7,120 nt of DNA from an uncultured Prevotellaceae bacterium (GTDB lineage Bacteria; Bacteroidota; Bacteroidia; Bacteroidales; Muribaculaceae): assembly GCA_946055125.1 (NCBI GenBank), contig CAMGFF010000112.1:1-7120 (forward strand), given 5' to 3'. The notes below the pieces were generated by a model. It searched no databases and was not told the origin of the DNA. It worked only from the letters and a program-made list of their open reading frames with translations. A program made the translations under genes and the position numbers. Positions 1 to 7,120 of the stretch are shown here, piece by piece. Every line of letters starts with the position of its first letter. Position 1 is the stretch's first letter.

Positions 1-109
1 GCGTATTTTCACAAACTATATAGTATTACTTTAAGATTTACACATAAACACCTTAAAATTGGCTATTTATATCAAACTATAATTATTGTAAATACCATAA
101 AAATAACAT

Positions 110-246
110 TTGCAAACAATTGCCGATCCAACACTAAGCCTACGCTATTGCAAATTTGTGTGATAAGATTCACAAACAGCCTGAGCCGAGCGTTTGCAAA
201 AGCTAAAAGCACCACTCCCCCACCCTGCTTGAAAGCAAGTTGCAAA
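110..246. repeat. Four dispersed TTGCAAA heptamers
   Basis: TTGCAAA occurs at 110-116, 148-154, 194-200 and 240-246, with start-to-start distances of 38, 46 and 46. Two copies extend to the palindrome TTTGCAAA (109-116, 193-200). ATTTGCAA (108-115) and TTGCAAAT (148-155) also form an inverted repeat. The sequence matches no motif I can name. Confidence 0.4.
159..174. promoter_or_regulatory. CRP-like palindrome
   Basis: TGTGATAAGATTCACA is an exact TGTGA-N6-TCACA palindrome, the form bound by Crp-family regulators in Proteobacteria. Bacteroidetes have Crp/Fnr-family proteins, but their sites are less defined, and no promoter or target gene is visible beside it. It may belong to a gene left of the window, or be chance. 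Confidence 0.3.
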
Positions 247-494
247 CAGCAATAATTGACAATGCCAAATGGTAAAGTTACCAGATGTCTGTTATTGCGC
301 TCCGTAAACCAACTAAAGTGAAAAAAACAGTGGATTTTCCAATAAACAGCACAGGCGACAGCACGCATTCAATTCTCAGCGAGTTGAGCCATGGCCTTTC
401 GATATGCTAAAACACTCTACAGCACCATGCTACCCTTTGAAATCACTCAAAAATCACCATTTGCATTTTTTATCTGAAAAATAAATAGAGTGGC

Positions 495-526
495 AAAAAA
501 ATGCCGAAGCAGCTTCTTGCTCCGGC
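495..526 (-). terminator. Intrinsic terminator of the uvrA operon
   Basis: In minus-strand RNA, GCCGGAGCA (526-518) pairs with TGCTTCGGC (511-503) to give a 9-bp stem including one G-U pair and a 6-nt loop. One nucleotide later comes a run of seven U (501-495). It begins 46 nt after the uvrA stop. The wobble pair is an A-C mismatch on the plus strand, so the structure fits transcription in the uvrA direction. Confidence 0.92.
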
Positions 527-572
527 TTAGGCACACGGCGGTGACCATGGCGCGATGATAAATGGGCCTCCC

Positions 573-3413
<2,841 letters not shown>

Positions 3414-3462
3414 TCTATAGAGATTTATGTTTTTATATAAATTTGAGTATCACTTCAAGAAA

Positions 3463-3490
3463 AAGCTCAGAGCTCAAAGCCCACAGCTCA
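3463..3490 (-). repeat. Four tandem 7-bp units (TGAGCTN) starting at a stop codon
   Basis: Read on the minus strand, 3490-3463 is TGAGCTG, TGGGCTT, TGAGCTC, TGAGCTT: four contiguous heptamers differing by one internal base and by the last position. The first TGA is the stop codon of the transglycosylase gene. Units 1 and 3 can form a weak 5-bp hairpin (GAGCT/AGCTC), and a T5 run follows the last unit's AGC, so a weak attenuator before uvrA is possible. Confidence 0.6.
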
Positions 3491-4450
3491 ATTCACCCAC
3501 TTCTTGTTCCACACAGTGAATTTGCGCTTGCTGCGGTAGAGCTCGGTGGCGATGGGAATTTTCACCATGTAGGTTTTCTTCGCCTTGTTGGTGAGCGACG
3601 AGGCGCGAATCCAGGGGTTCAGCTCCCGCAGCTGGGCATAGCTTATTCCCCTCTCACGAGCCCATTGGCTCCAGCTCGCCACGCTGCCACTCACTGCCTC
3701 CTCCTTGCAGGCGATTGGTTGGTAAAGTTGCTTTGCCGTGAGGCGGTAGCCATAGGCCCTTGGGTTCTCCAACACCATTTTCATGGCGAGGAAGCGAAAC
3801 ACATAGCGCGAAGTTTCCTCGTTCAAGTAGAGGTCGAATGAGTTGTCCACAAGCTGCTTCTCGAGTGCGCCCGAAATGCGTCCCATTCCTGCGTTGTAGC
3901 TTGCTGCCACGGTAGCCCAGTGGCCATATTTCTTGTAACCGGCTTTCAGGTATTTGCAGGCTGCCACTGTCGATTTCTCGGGGTGATAGCGCTCGTCCAC
4001 CTCATCATTCACCTCAAGCCCATATTGCTTTGCGGTGGCGGCGAGGAATTGCCAAAGCCCTGCGGCATTAGCACGCGAGTAGGCCCGCACGTTGAGGCTG
4101 CTCTCAATAGCGGCAAGGTAGATGAAATCCACAGGCACGCCATTCTGCTCCAGAATAGGGGCAATCAAGGGGAAGTAACGGTTGGCACGCTTCAGCACCT
4201 GCGAGGTGTTGCTGTGACCGTACACTATGCTCGTTAGCTCGCGGTCGAGCCGCTCGGCCATGTCTATTCTGTCGAGATTCACCGTTTCGCCTGCAAGCAT
4301 GGCCTTCATGGGAATCTCGGGGTTAATCATTTCGGTGAACACACCATCGTCGTAATAGTTCTCGCTGTCGGTAGTGGCAGCCACACACGAGCACGCCACC
4401 ACCACCGATATGCAGCAGGCAATCAGTCGTATTCTGTCGGTTATTTTCAT
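3488..4450 (-). CDS. Lytic transglycosylase, SLT/GH23 domain, MltD-like, with LysM-like tail
   Basis: This 320-residue envelope enzyme should cleave the MurNAc-GlcNAc bond of peptidoglycan, leaving 1,6-anhydro ends. The catalytic domain spans about 85-215. It has the catalytic Glu at 116 in YLAAIESSLN, then GLWQF (131-135) and AASYNAG (182-188), the hallmark GH23 motifs. The N-terminus carries an export signal (MKITDRIRLIACCISVVVAC); VVAC at 17-20 fits a lipobox, so a lipoprotein anchored by C20 is likely, although signal peptidase I cleavage near VAA (23-25) is possible. The tail at about 252-298 (WARERGISYAQLRELNPWIR, then KTYMVKIP) looks like a degenerate LysM domain, known for wall binding. 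It starts 14 nt after the secreted-protein gene, without an SD, and ends 74 nt before uvrA, so it is probably co-transcribed with both. The product ends in a basic, Trp-containing tail. Confidence 0.93.
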   Translation of the reverse strand: MKITDRIRLIACCISVVVACSCVAATTDSENYYDDGVFTEMINPEIPMKAMLAGETVNLDRIDMAERLDRELTSIVYGHSNTSQVLKRANRYFPLIAPILEQNGVPVDFIYLAAIESSLNVRAYSRANAAGLWQFLAATAKQYGLEVNDEVDERYHPEKSTVAACKYLKAGYKKYGHWATVAASYNAGMGRISGALEKQLVDNSFDLYLNEETSRYVFRFLAMKMVLENPRAYGYRLTAKQLYQPIACKEEAVSGSVASWSQWARERGISYAQLRELNPWIRASSLTNKAKKTYMVKIPIATELYRSKRKFTVWNKKWVN

Positions 4451-4464
4451 GTCTTTGTGCTTGT

Positions 4465-5811
4465 TTATTCTCCGGCATCAGTGGAGCCGCCGGTGACACC
4501 CCTGTTGCTGTAGTTGATAATGTTGATGTCGCCTTTCAGGTTGTACTTCCGGCCGTCGGCGCCCCGGGCCTGAATCACATAGTAGTAGGTGCCCGATTTC
4601 ACGAATTTTCCTTTATATTTTCCGTCCCAGCCCTGCGAGGGATCGCTGAGCTCACACATTTTCACGCCCCACTTATTGAAGATGTGGCACTGGAACTCCA
4701 CAATCGATTTGTAGCTCACGCGCCACTCATCGTTCACACCCTCGGTCGATGTCGGGGAGAACACATTTGGGCACTCCAGAGCAGAAGTGCCAATCGCCAC
4801 GGTGTAGGTCGCGCTCTCGGCCTCGCAGTCGCCATTGGCATTGTTGCCAATAAATCGCAGATAGAAAGTGCCGGCTTCGGTGAATGTGCTTGTCATTTCC
4901 TCCTCATTCTTTCGCATAACGATGTCGGCAAACTCGGCGTCGCGGGCCATCTGCCACTCCTTGTGCACCACGGCATCGGTGGGATAGGCTGAGAACGTCA
5001 CAGTCACCGGCGCCGAGCCTCCAAGCGACTCACTCTCCACCTTCTTCTCATTGGCGTTGTCGCGCTCTTCCTGCACTGCGGTAGCCTCCACTGCCACGGC
5101 CTTGGTATTGTAGGAGTCACTTTCCACCACATCCTCCTCACCCCAGTATCGCAGCAGCTTGTCGCCGGAGAGGGTGAACTTGGTGTCGCAATAAGGAGCG
5201 GCCACCGAGATAGTAGGCTTCAGCACATCGAAGCTCTCCTCCACCAGCTTTTGCTCCCAGCGCAGCTCGTCGGCGTTCCACTCAAGGGTGCTGTAGGAGA
5301 GCTTCATCTCGCGGTCGAGCTTCTTGGGCACGCCGGTTATGGTGTAGTAGTTGATGTCGGGGCCGCTTCCTGCCACATCGAGCATCACAGTGCCGCAATC
5401 CTGCTCCGCACTTAGGGAGATGGCATCGAGGCTCAGGTAGTAGTCGAGGTAGTTAACCACCCACACATAGGTGCGTTTGGTACCCTCCTCAATAATATAT
5501 CCGCAGTTGGGAATCACGTCGATTGTAGTCACAGCACCGTTGCGCCTCACCGTGGTTATCTCCTCGGCATAGCCTCCACCCTGTGCGCCATATTTGAGCC
5601 ACACCACACTGGCGCCGGCACTGGCTGCAGTGTAGCTCATAGTCACTCCGTCGCACCGGTTGAGCACATAAATATGATTCAGCCCGGTGCTTGCTGCCGG
5701 CGTTTCGGTGAACACCGGCAGCGAGTTGCCGGAAAAGCTCACCTGAGCCACCGCACTGCCGCCACAGCCAATCGCGGTGGCAAGCAAAGCAATAAATATA
5801 GACTTTTTCAT
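4465..5811 (-). CDS. Secreted protein with type B T9SS sorting domain (gliding motility-associated C-terminal domain)
   Basis: A 448-residue exported protein of unknown task. It begins with a signal peptide (MKKSIFIALLATAIGCGG, cleavage probably after AVA at 20-22). The middle has no domain I recognise. It includes an acidic, charged stretch (about 224-264) and then an Ig/PKD-like beta segment (about 267-342, with GTFYLRFIGNNANGDCEAES). The C-terminal 348-434 matches the CHU_C / type B sorting domain: PNVFSPTSTEGVNDEW, HIFNKWGVKM, GWDGKYKG, SGTYYYVI and GDINIINY. Such domains direct export across the outer membrane by the type IX system. Oddly, 14 polar residues (SNRGVTGGSTDAGE) follow the domain. 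I chose the ATG at 5811 for its MKK n-region; an in-frame ATG at 5820 would add three residues. AIGC at 13-16 is a weak alternative lipobox. There is no SD. A lytic transglycosylase gene follows after 14 nt, suggesting an operon. Eight Cys remain in the mature part. Confidence 0.85.
   Translation of the reverse strand: MKKSIFIALLATAIGCGGSAVAQVSFSGNSLPVFTETPAASTGLNHIYVLNRCDGVTMSYTAASAGASVVWLKYGAQGGGYAEEITTVRRNGAVTTIDVIPNCGYIIEEGTKRTYVWVVNYLDYYLSLDAISLSAEQDCGTVMLDVAGSGPDINYYTITGVPKKLDREMKLSYSTLEWNADELRWEQKLVEESFDVLKPTISVAAPYCDTKFTLSGDKLLRYWGEEDVVESDSYNTKAVAVEATAVQEERDNANEKKVESESLGGSAPVTVTFSAYPTDAVVHKEWQMARDAEFADIVMRKNEEEMTSTFTEAGTFYLRFIGNNANGDCEAESATYTVAIGTSALECPNVFSPTSTEGVNDEWRVSYKSIVEFQCHIFNKWGVKMCELSDPSQGWDGKYKGKFVKSGTYYYVIQARGADGRKYNLKGDINIINYSNRGVTGGSTDAGE
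5693..5722 (-). other. Stable mRNA hairpin early in the secreted-protein gene
   Basis: The arms GCTGCCGG (5693-5700) and CCGGCAGC (5715-5722) are perfectly complementary. Inside them GTT (5702-5704) pairs with AAC (5711-5713), and the remaining pair is a U-G wobble in the minus-strand RNA. The result is a 12-bp stem with a 6-nt loop. It lies about 90-120 nt after the start codon. No U tract follows, so it is not a terminator. Confidence 0.45.
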
Positions 5812-5845
5812 TTGTAGCATTTTGATAATTCATCGTCTTAAAGGA

Positions 5846-5877
5846 CAAAGTTACATTATTTCGCCGAGTTATCCACA
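5846..5877 (-). promoter_or_regulatory. Bacteroidetes-type promoter of the secreted protein-transglycosylase-uvrA operon
   Basis: The minus strand has TAACTTTG (5853-5846), an exact match to the Bacteroides -7 consensus TAnnTTTG. Upstream is TGTG (5877-5874), three of four bases of the -33 TTTG, with a 20-nt spacer and 26 bp between centres, which is the expected geometry. Transcription would start near 5839, giving a leader of roughly 20-30 nt before the ATG at 5811. No other good promoter is seen for the three genes downstream. Confidence 0.7.
5869..5877 (+). promoter_or_regulatory. DnaA-box 9-mer overlapping a promoter -33 element
   Basis: TTATCCACA is an exact match to the classic DnaA-box consensus. 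Its minus-strand reading, TGTGGATAA, begins with the TGTG that serves as the -33 element of the adjacent promoter, so DnaA bound here would compete with RNA polymerase. It is a single box, with no second one nearby, so it is not an origin. Function is inferred only from the match and its position. Confidence 0.45.
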
Positions 5878-5909
5878 CAATTCGCCACATCTTTTTCTAA
5901 AAGTTTCCC

Positions 5910-5926
5910 AGAATGACAGAATGACA
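5910..5926. repeat. Tandem 8-bp direct repeat upstream of promoter
   Basis: AGAATGAC occurs twice head to tail (5910-5917 and 5918-5925), followed by A. On the minus strand it reads TGTCATTC twice. It lies about 33 bp upstream of the -33 element of the promoter at 5846-5877, a position where an activator could bind. No regulator can be named. Confidence 0.5.
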
Positions 5927-5944
5927 ACGATTTCGGATGCTTGC

Positions 5945-5993
5945 TACAAGAAAGAGGCGTATTCTGCACGAACACGCCTCTTCTCTTCTTGTA
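5945..5993 (-). terminator. Probable terminator hairpin after rplI
   Basis: The arms AAGAGGCGT (5952-5960) and ACGCCTCTT (5974-5982) form a perfect 9-bp stem with a 13-nt loop. A further 7-bp stem, TACAAGA (5945-5951) with TCTTGTA (5987-5993), stacks below it, separated only by a 4-nt bulge (5983-5986). It starts 17 nt after the rplI stop. In the direction of transcription the short stem is followed by TCTTGT, a broken U tract, so termination is likely but less textbook than the site at 495-526. Confidence 0.7.
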
Positions 5994-6010
5994 TTATAGT
6001 CGGTAAGTAA

Positions 6011-6454
6011 TTACTCTGATACTACCTCGAATGGGATCTCCACCGAAACTTCCTTGTGGAACTTGATTGTGGCCTTGTAGCTTCCCACTTCCTTCACAGC
6101 GTCCTTGAGGTATATTATCTTGCGGTCAACGGTGTGTCCGAGCTTCTCAAGTGCCTCAGCAATCTGAATGCTGTTCACCGATCCGAAGATTGTGCCTGTT
6201 GAGCTTGTCTTGGCGCCGATAGTGAGTGTTACGCCCTCGAGTGCAGCTGCGGCAGCCTCGGCATCGGCCTTGATCTGGGCAAGCTTGTGGGCGCGTTGTC
6301 TTTGATTCTCAGCCAGCATCTTCAGAGCCGAAGGTGTGGCGATTACAGCTTTCTGTTGCGGAATAAGATAGTTACGGCCATAACCGCTCTTCACTTCAAC
6401 CACGTCGTCCTTGTAACCAAGGTTTGCTATATCTTCTTTTAATATTAATTTCAT
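6011..6454 (-). CDS. rplI: 50S ribosomal protein bL9
   Basis: bL9 binds 23S rRNA near the L1 stalk and extends from the large subunit. The 147-residue product shows the full family layout. The N-terminal rRNA-binding domain begins MKLILKEDIANLGYKDDVVE and carries the bL9 signature G13...V...SGYGRNYLIP (23-32). A long, Ala/Gln/Lys-rich connecting helix spans about 41-73. The C-terminal domain from about 75 contains the usual GTIFGSVNSIQIAEAL segment (87-102) and ends in an acidic EVVSE. Length is normal. The start is supported by the AGGAGG site 9 nt upstream. It is the last gene of the rpsF-rpsR-rplI operon: a long hairpin begins 17 nt after the TAA stop, and the next gene has its own promoter. 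No oddities are seen in the protein. Confidence 0.98.
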   Translation of the reverse strand: MKLILKEDIANLGYKDDVVEVKSGYGRNYLIPQQKAVIATPSALKMLAENQRQRAHKLAQIKADAEAAAAALEGVTLTIGAKTSSTGTIFGSVNSIQIAEALEKLGHTVDRKIIYLKDAVKEVGSYKATIKFHKEVSVEIPFEVVSE

Positions 6455-6463
6455 AATGTGTTT

Positions 6464-6469
6464 CCTCCT
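6464..6469 (-). promoter_or_regulatory. Strong Shine-Dalgarno site of rplI
   Basis: The minus strand reads AGGAGG followed by a 9-nt spacer (AAACACATT) and the rplI ATG. It sits in the 27-nt gap after rpsR. A full SD is unusual for Bacteroidetes and here marks the rplI start unambiguously. None of the three non-ribosomal genes in this window has anything similar. Confidence 0.85.
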
Positions 6470-6481
6470 GTGTTGTGTTAA

Positions 6482-6751
6482 TTATTTCATCAAGTCGGTT
6501 ACGTAGGGAAGCAGTGCGAGGTGACGTGCACGCTTCACGGCTTGAGCCACTCTTCTCTGGAACTTGAGCGAAGTTCCGGTGATGCGGCGGGGAAGAATCT
6601 TGCCCTGCTCGTTCAAGAACTTCTTGAGGAACTCAGGGTCTTTGTAGTCGATATACTTGATACCGCTTCTCTTGAAACGGCAATATTTCTTCTTCTTCAC
6701 GTCCACTGAGAGCGGGGTGAGGTATCTGATTTCTGATTGAGTCTGTGCCAT
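6482..6751 (-). CDS. rpsR: 30S ribosomal protein bS18
   Basis: bS18 is a small 30S platform protein that pairs with bS6 and contacts 16S rRNA. The 89-residue product has the family core IDYKDPEFLKKFLNEQGKIL (34-53) followed by the basic rRNA-binding stretch PRRITGTSLKFQRRVAQAVK (54-73) and HLALLPYV near the end. The N-terminal part has the cluster KKKKYCRFKRSG (19-30) with a single Cys at 24. Length and layout are normal and complete. The ATG is fixed by the strong SD 7 nt upstream and by the 2-nt gap to the rpsF stop. rplI follows after 27 nt. In Flavobacterium johnsoniae ribosomes, bS18 together with bS21 and bS6 sequesters the anti-SD tail. Its own SD could therefore sense bS18 shortage: ribosomes lacking it would expose the anti-SD and favour this mRNA. 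That regulatory reading is inference for this organism. Confidence 0.98.
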   Translation of the reverse strand: MAQTQSEIRYLTPLSVDVKKKKYCRFKRSGIKYIDYKDPEFLKKFLNEQGKILPRRITGTSLKFQRRVAQAVKRARHLALLPYVTDLMK

Positions 6752-6753
6752 AA

Positions 6754-7120
6754 TTAATCCTCCTTCTTTTCCTCTTCGTTAGTAGTAGTGTTTGCTTTAG
6801 CGCCCTTGAGGCTTCTTCTCTTGGCTGCATACTCGGCAGCATACTTGTCGAGACGGAATGTCAAGAAGCGGAGCACTTTCTCCTCGCGACGGAAAGCAAT
6901 CTCGAGCTTCTTTACCACCTTGGGCTCAGCGTCGAACTCAATGAGAGTGTAGAATCCGGTGGATTTGTGCTGAATGGGATAAGCGAGCTTGCGCAGTCCC
7001 CAGTTCTCCTCGTTCACGATAGACGAGCCGTTCTCGGTGAGAACAGCCTTGAACTTATCTACCGTTTCCTTCATCTGTGCATCAGACAAAACGGGAGTTA
7101 AAATGAAAACGGTTTCGTAA
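6754..7120 (-). CDS. rpsF: 30S ribosomal protein bS6 (5' end cut by window edge)
   Basis: bS6 is a small-subunit protein that pairs with bS18 on the 30S platform. The visible 121 codons begin YETVFILTPVLSDAQM, the usual N-terminal beta strand of bS6, and continue through NWGLRKLAYPIQHKSTGFY and FRREEKVLRFLTFRLDKY, both typical of the family. The frame stays open to the window edge, and family members usually start only two or three residues before this Tyr, so almost the whole gene is present and only the start codon is missing. The TTG at 7089-7087 is an internal Leu codon, not a start. The C-terminal tail is low-complexity and acidic (TTTNEEEKKED), common for bS6. The last codons also carry the Shine-Dalgarno sequence of rpsR, whose start lies only 2 nt after this TAA stop, which suggests coupled translation. 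It is the first visible gene of an rpsF-rpsR-rplI operon; the promoter lies outside the window. Confidence 0.97.
   Translation of the reverse strand, partial: YETVFILTPVLSDAQMKETVDKFKAVLTENGSSIVNEENWGLRKLAYPIQHKSTGFYTLIEFDAEPKVVKKLEIAFRREEKVLRFLTFRLDKYAAEYAAKRRSLKGAKANTTTNEEEKKED
6759..6765 (-). promoter_or_regulatory. Strong Shine-Dalgarno site of rpsR
   Basis: On the minus strand this reads AAGGAGG, a 7-nt match to the 16S rRNA anti-SD core, with a 7-nt spacer (ATTAATT) to the rpsR ATG. It lies inside the last codons of rpsF. Bacteroidetes genes usually lack SD sequences; strong SDs upstream of the bS18 and/or bS21 genes are a described exception, proposed to act in autoregulation. Confidence 0.9.

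Larger units (their letters stand above)
1..494. other. AT-rich intergenic stretch without a supported gene
   Basis: About 490 bases beyond the uvrA terminator hold no convincing gene on either strand. The longest open frame (minus, 368-72, 98 codons) encodes a Cys- and aromatic-rich product with no recognisable motif. Small structures are present: a 10-bp palindrome ACTATATAGT (15-24), an imperfect AT-rich hairpin (30-57), the TTGCAAA repeats and the CRP-like site. I see no TAnnTTTG promoter box, tRNA or known structured RNA. The sharp drop in GC relative to uvrA supports a non-coding reading. Confidence 0.6.

Noticed and set aside
211..225. C-rich run that could give a G-quadruplex on the minus strand
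   Set aside because: Fewer than four separate runs of three G; not a credible quadruplex.
256..261. TTGACA, a sigma-70 -35 hexamer
   Set aside because: No -10 hexamer at about 17 nt, and Bacteroidetes primary sigma factors do not use this consensus.
72..368. Minus-strand 98-codon open frame in the AT-rich left end
   Set aside because: The product is rich in Cys, Phe and Trp with no recognisable motif, it lies beyond a strong terminator, and no promoter or SD is visible. It is most likely a chance frame.
285..410. Plus-strand 41-codon open frame (MSVIALRKPTKVKKTVDF...)
   Set aside because: Short, with no promoter box, SD or recognised family; it could only be supported by conservation data.
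3438..3445. TAAATTTG on the plus strand, matching the -7 consensus
   Set aside because: Points rightwards, where no plus-strand gene exists, and lacks a -33 element at the proper distance.
5489..5890. 133-codon minus-strand frame overlapping the start of the secreted-protein gene
   Set aside because: Out-of-frame shadow; its first part lies across the promoter, and the frame with the signal peptide is clearly the real one.
5777..6010. Plus-strand 77-codon frame across the intergenic region
   Set aside because: Runs through the promoter, the DnaA box and the terminator hairpin; the product has no recognisable feature.
7087..7089. TTG as the start of rpsF
   Set aside because: The conserved bS6 N-terminus YETVFILTPV lies in frame just upstream; this is an internal Leu codon.

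Overview
The window reads as a chromosomal segment of a Bacteroidales bacterium (Bacteroidota). Three things point there: a protein with a type B type-IX-secretion sorting domain, a Bacteroidetes-type promoter (TAnnTTTG -7 box) and the rpsF-rpsR-rplI block. Muribaculaceae or Prevotella-like lineages are plausible, but the genus cannot be fixed from sequence alone. Every gene I can support lies on the minus strand, so transcription runs from right to left. The coding DNA looks GC-rich, while the leftmost ~490 bases are clearly AT-richer.

Layout in the direction of transcription. (1) 7120-6011 holds a ribosomal protein operon: rpsF (bS6, its first few codons cut off by the window edge), rpsR (bS18) and rplI (bL9). 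rpsR and rplI each have a full AGGAGG Shine-Dalgarno sequence, which is unusual in this phylum. (2) 6010-5812 is an intergenic region. It has a long hairpin just after rplI, a tandem 8-bp repeat, a perfect DnaA-box 9-mer and a good Bacteroidetes promoter driving leftwards. (3) 5811-573 is a probable three-gene operon: a secreted protein with a C-terminal type-IX sorting domain, a GH23 lytic transglycosylase with a LysM-like tail, and uvrA. A strong intrinsic terminator at 526-495 closes it. (4) 494-1 has no gene I can support, only repeated TTGCAAA motifs and one CRP-like palindrome.

The first operon makes two neighbouring 30S proteins plus a 50S protein. In Bacteroidetes ribosomes bS18 and bS6 help hide the anti-Shine-Dalgarno tail of 16S rRNA, so the strong SD before rpsR fits a self-regulating circuit. 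The second operon joins envelope functions (an exported protein and a peptidoglycan-cleaving enzyme) with nucleotide excision repair; any functional link is unproven. I found no mobile element, CRISPR array, tRNA, rRNA or toxin/defence system. The most interesting signals are regulatory: the two SD sequences, the DnaA box lying on the -33 element, a 4 x 7-bp repeat beginning exactly at a stop codon, and two stable hairpins inside coding sequence.
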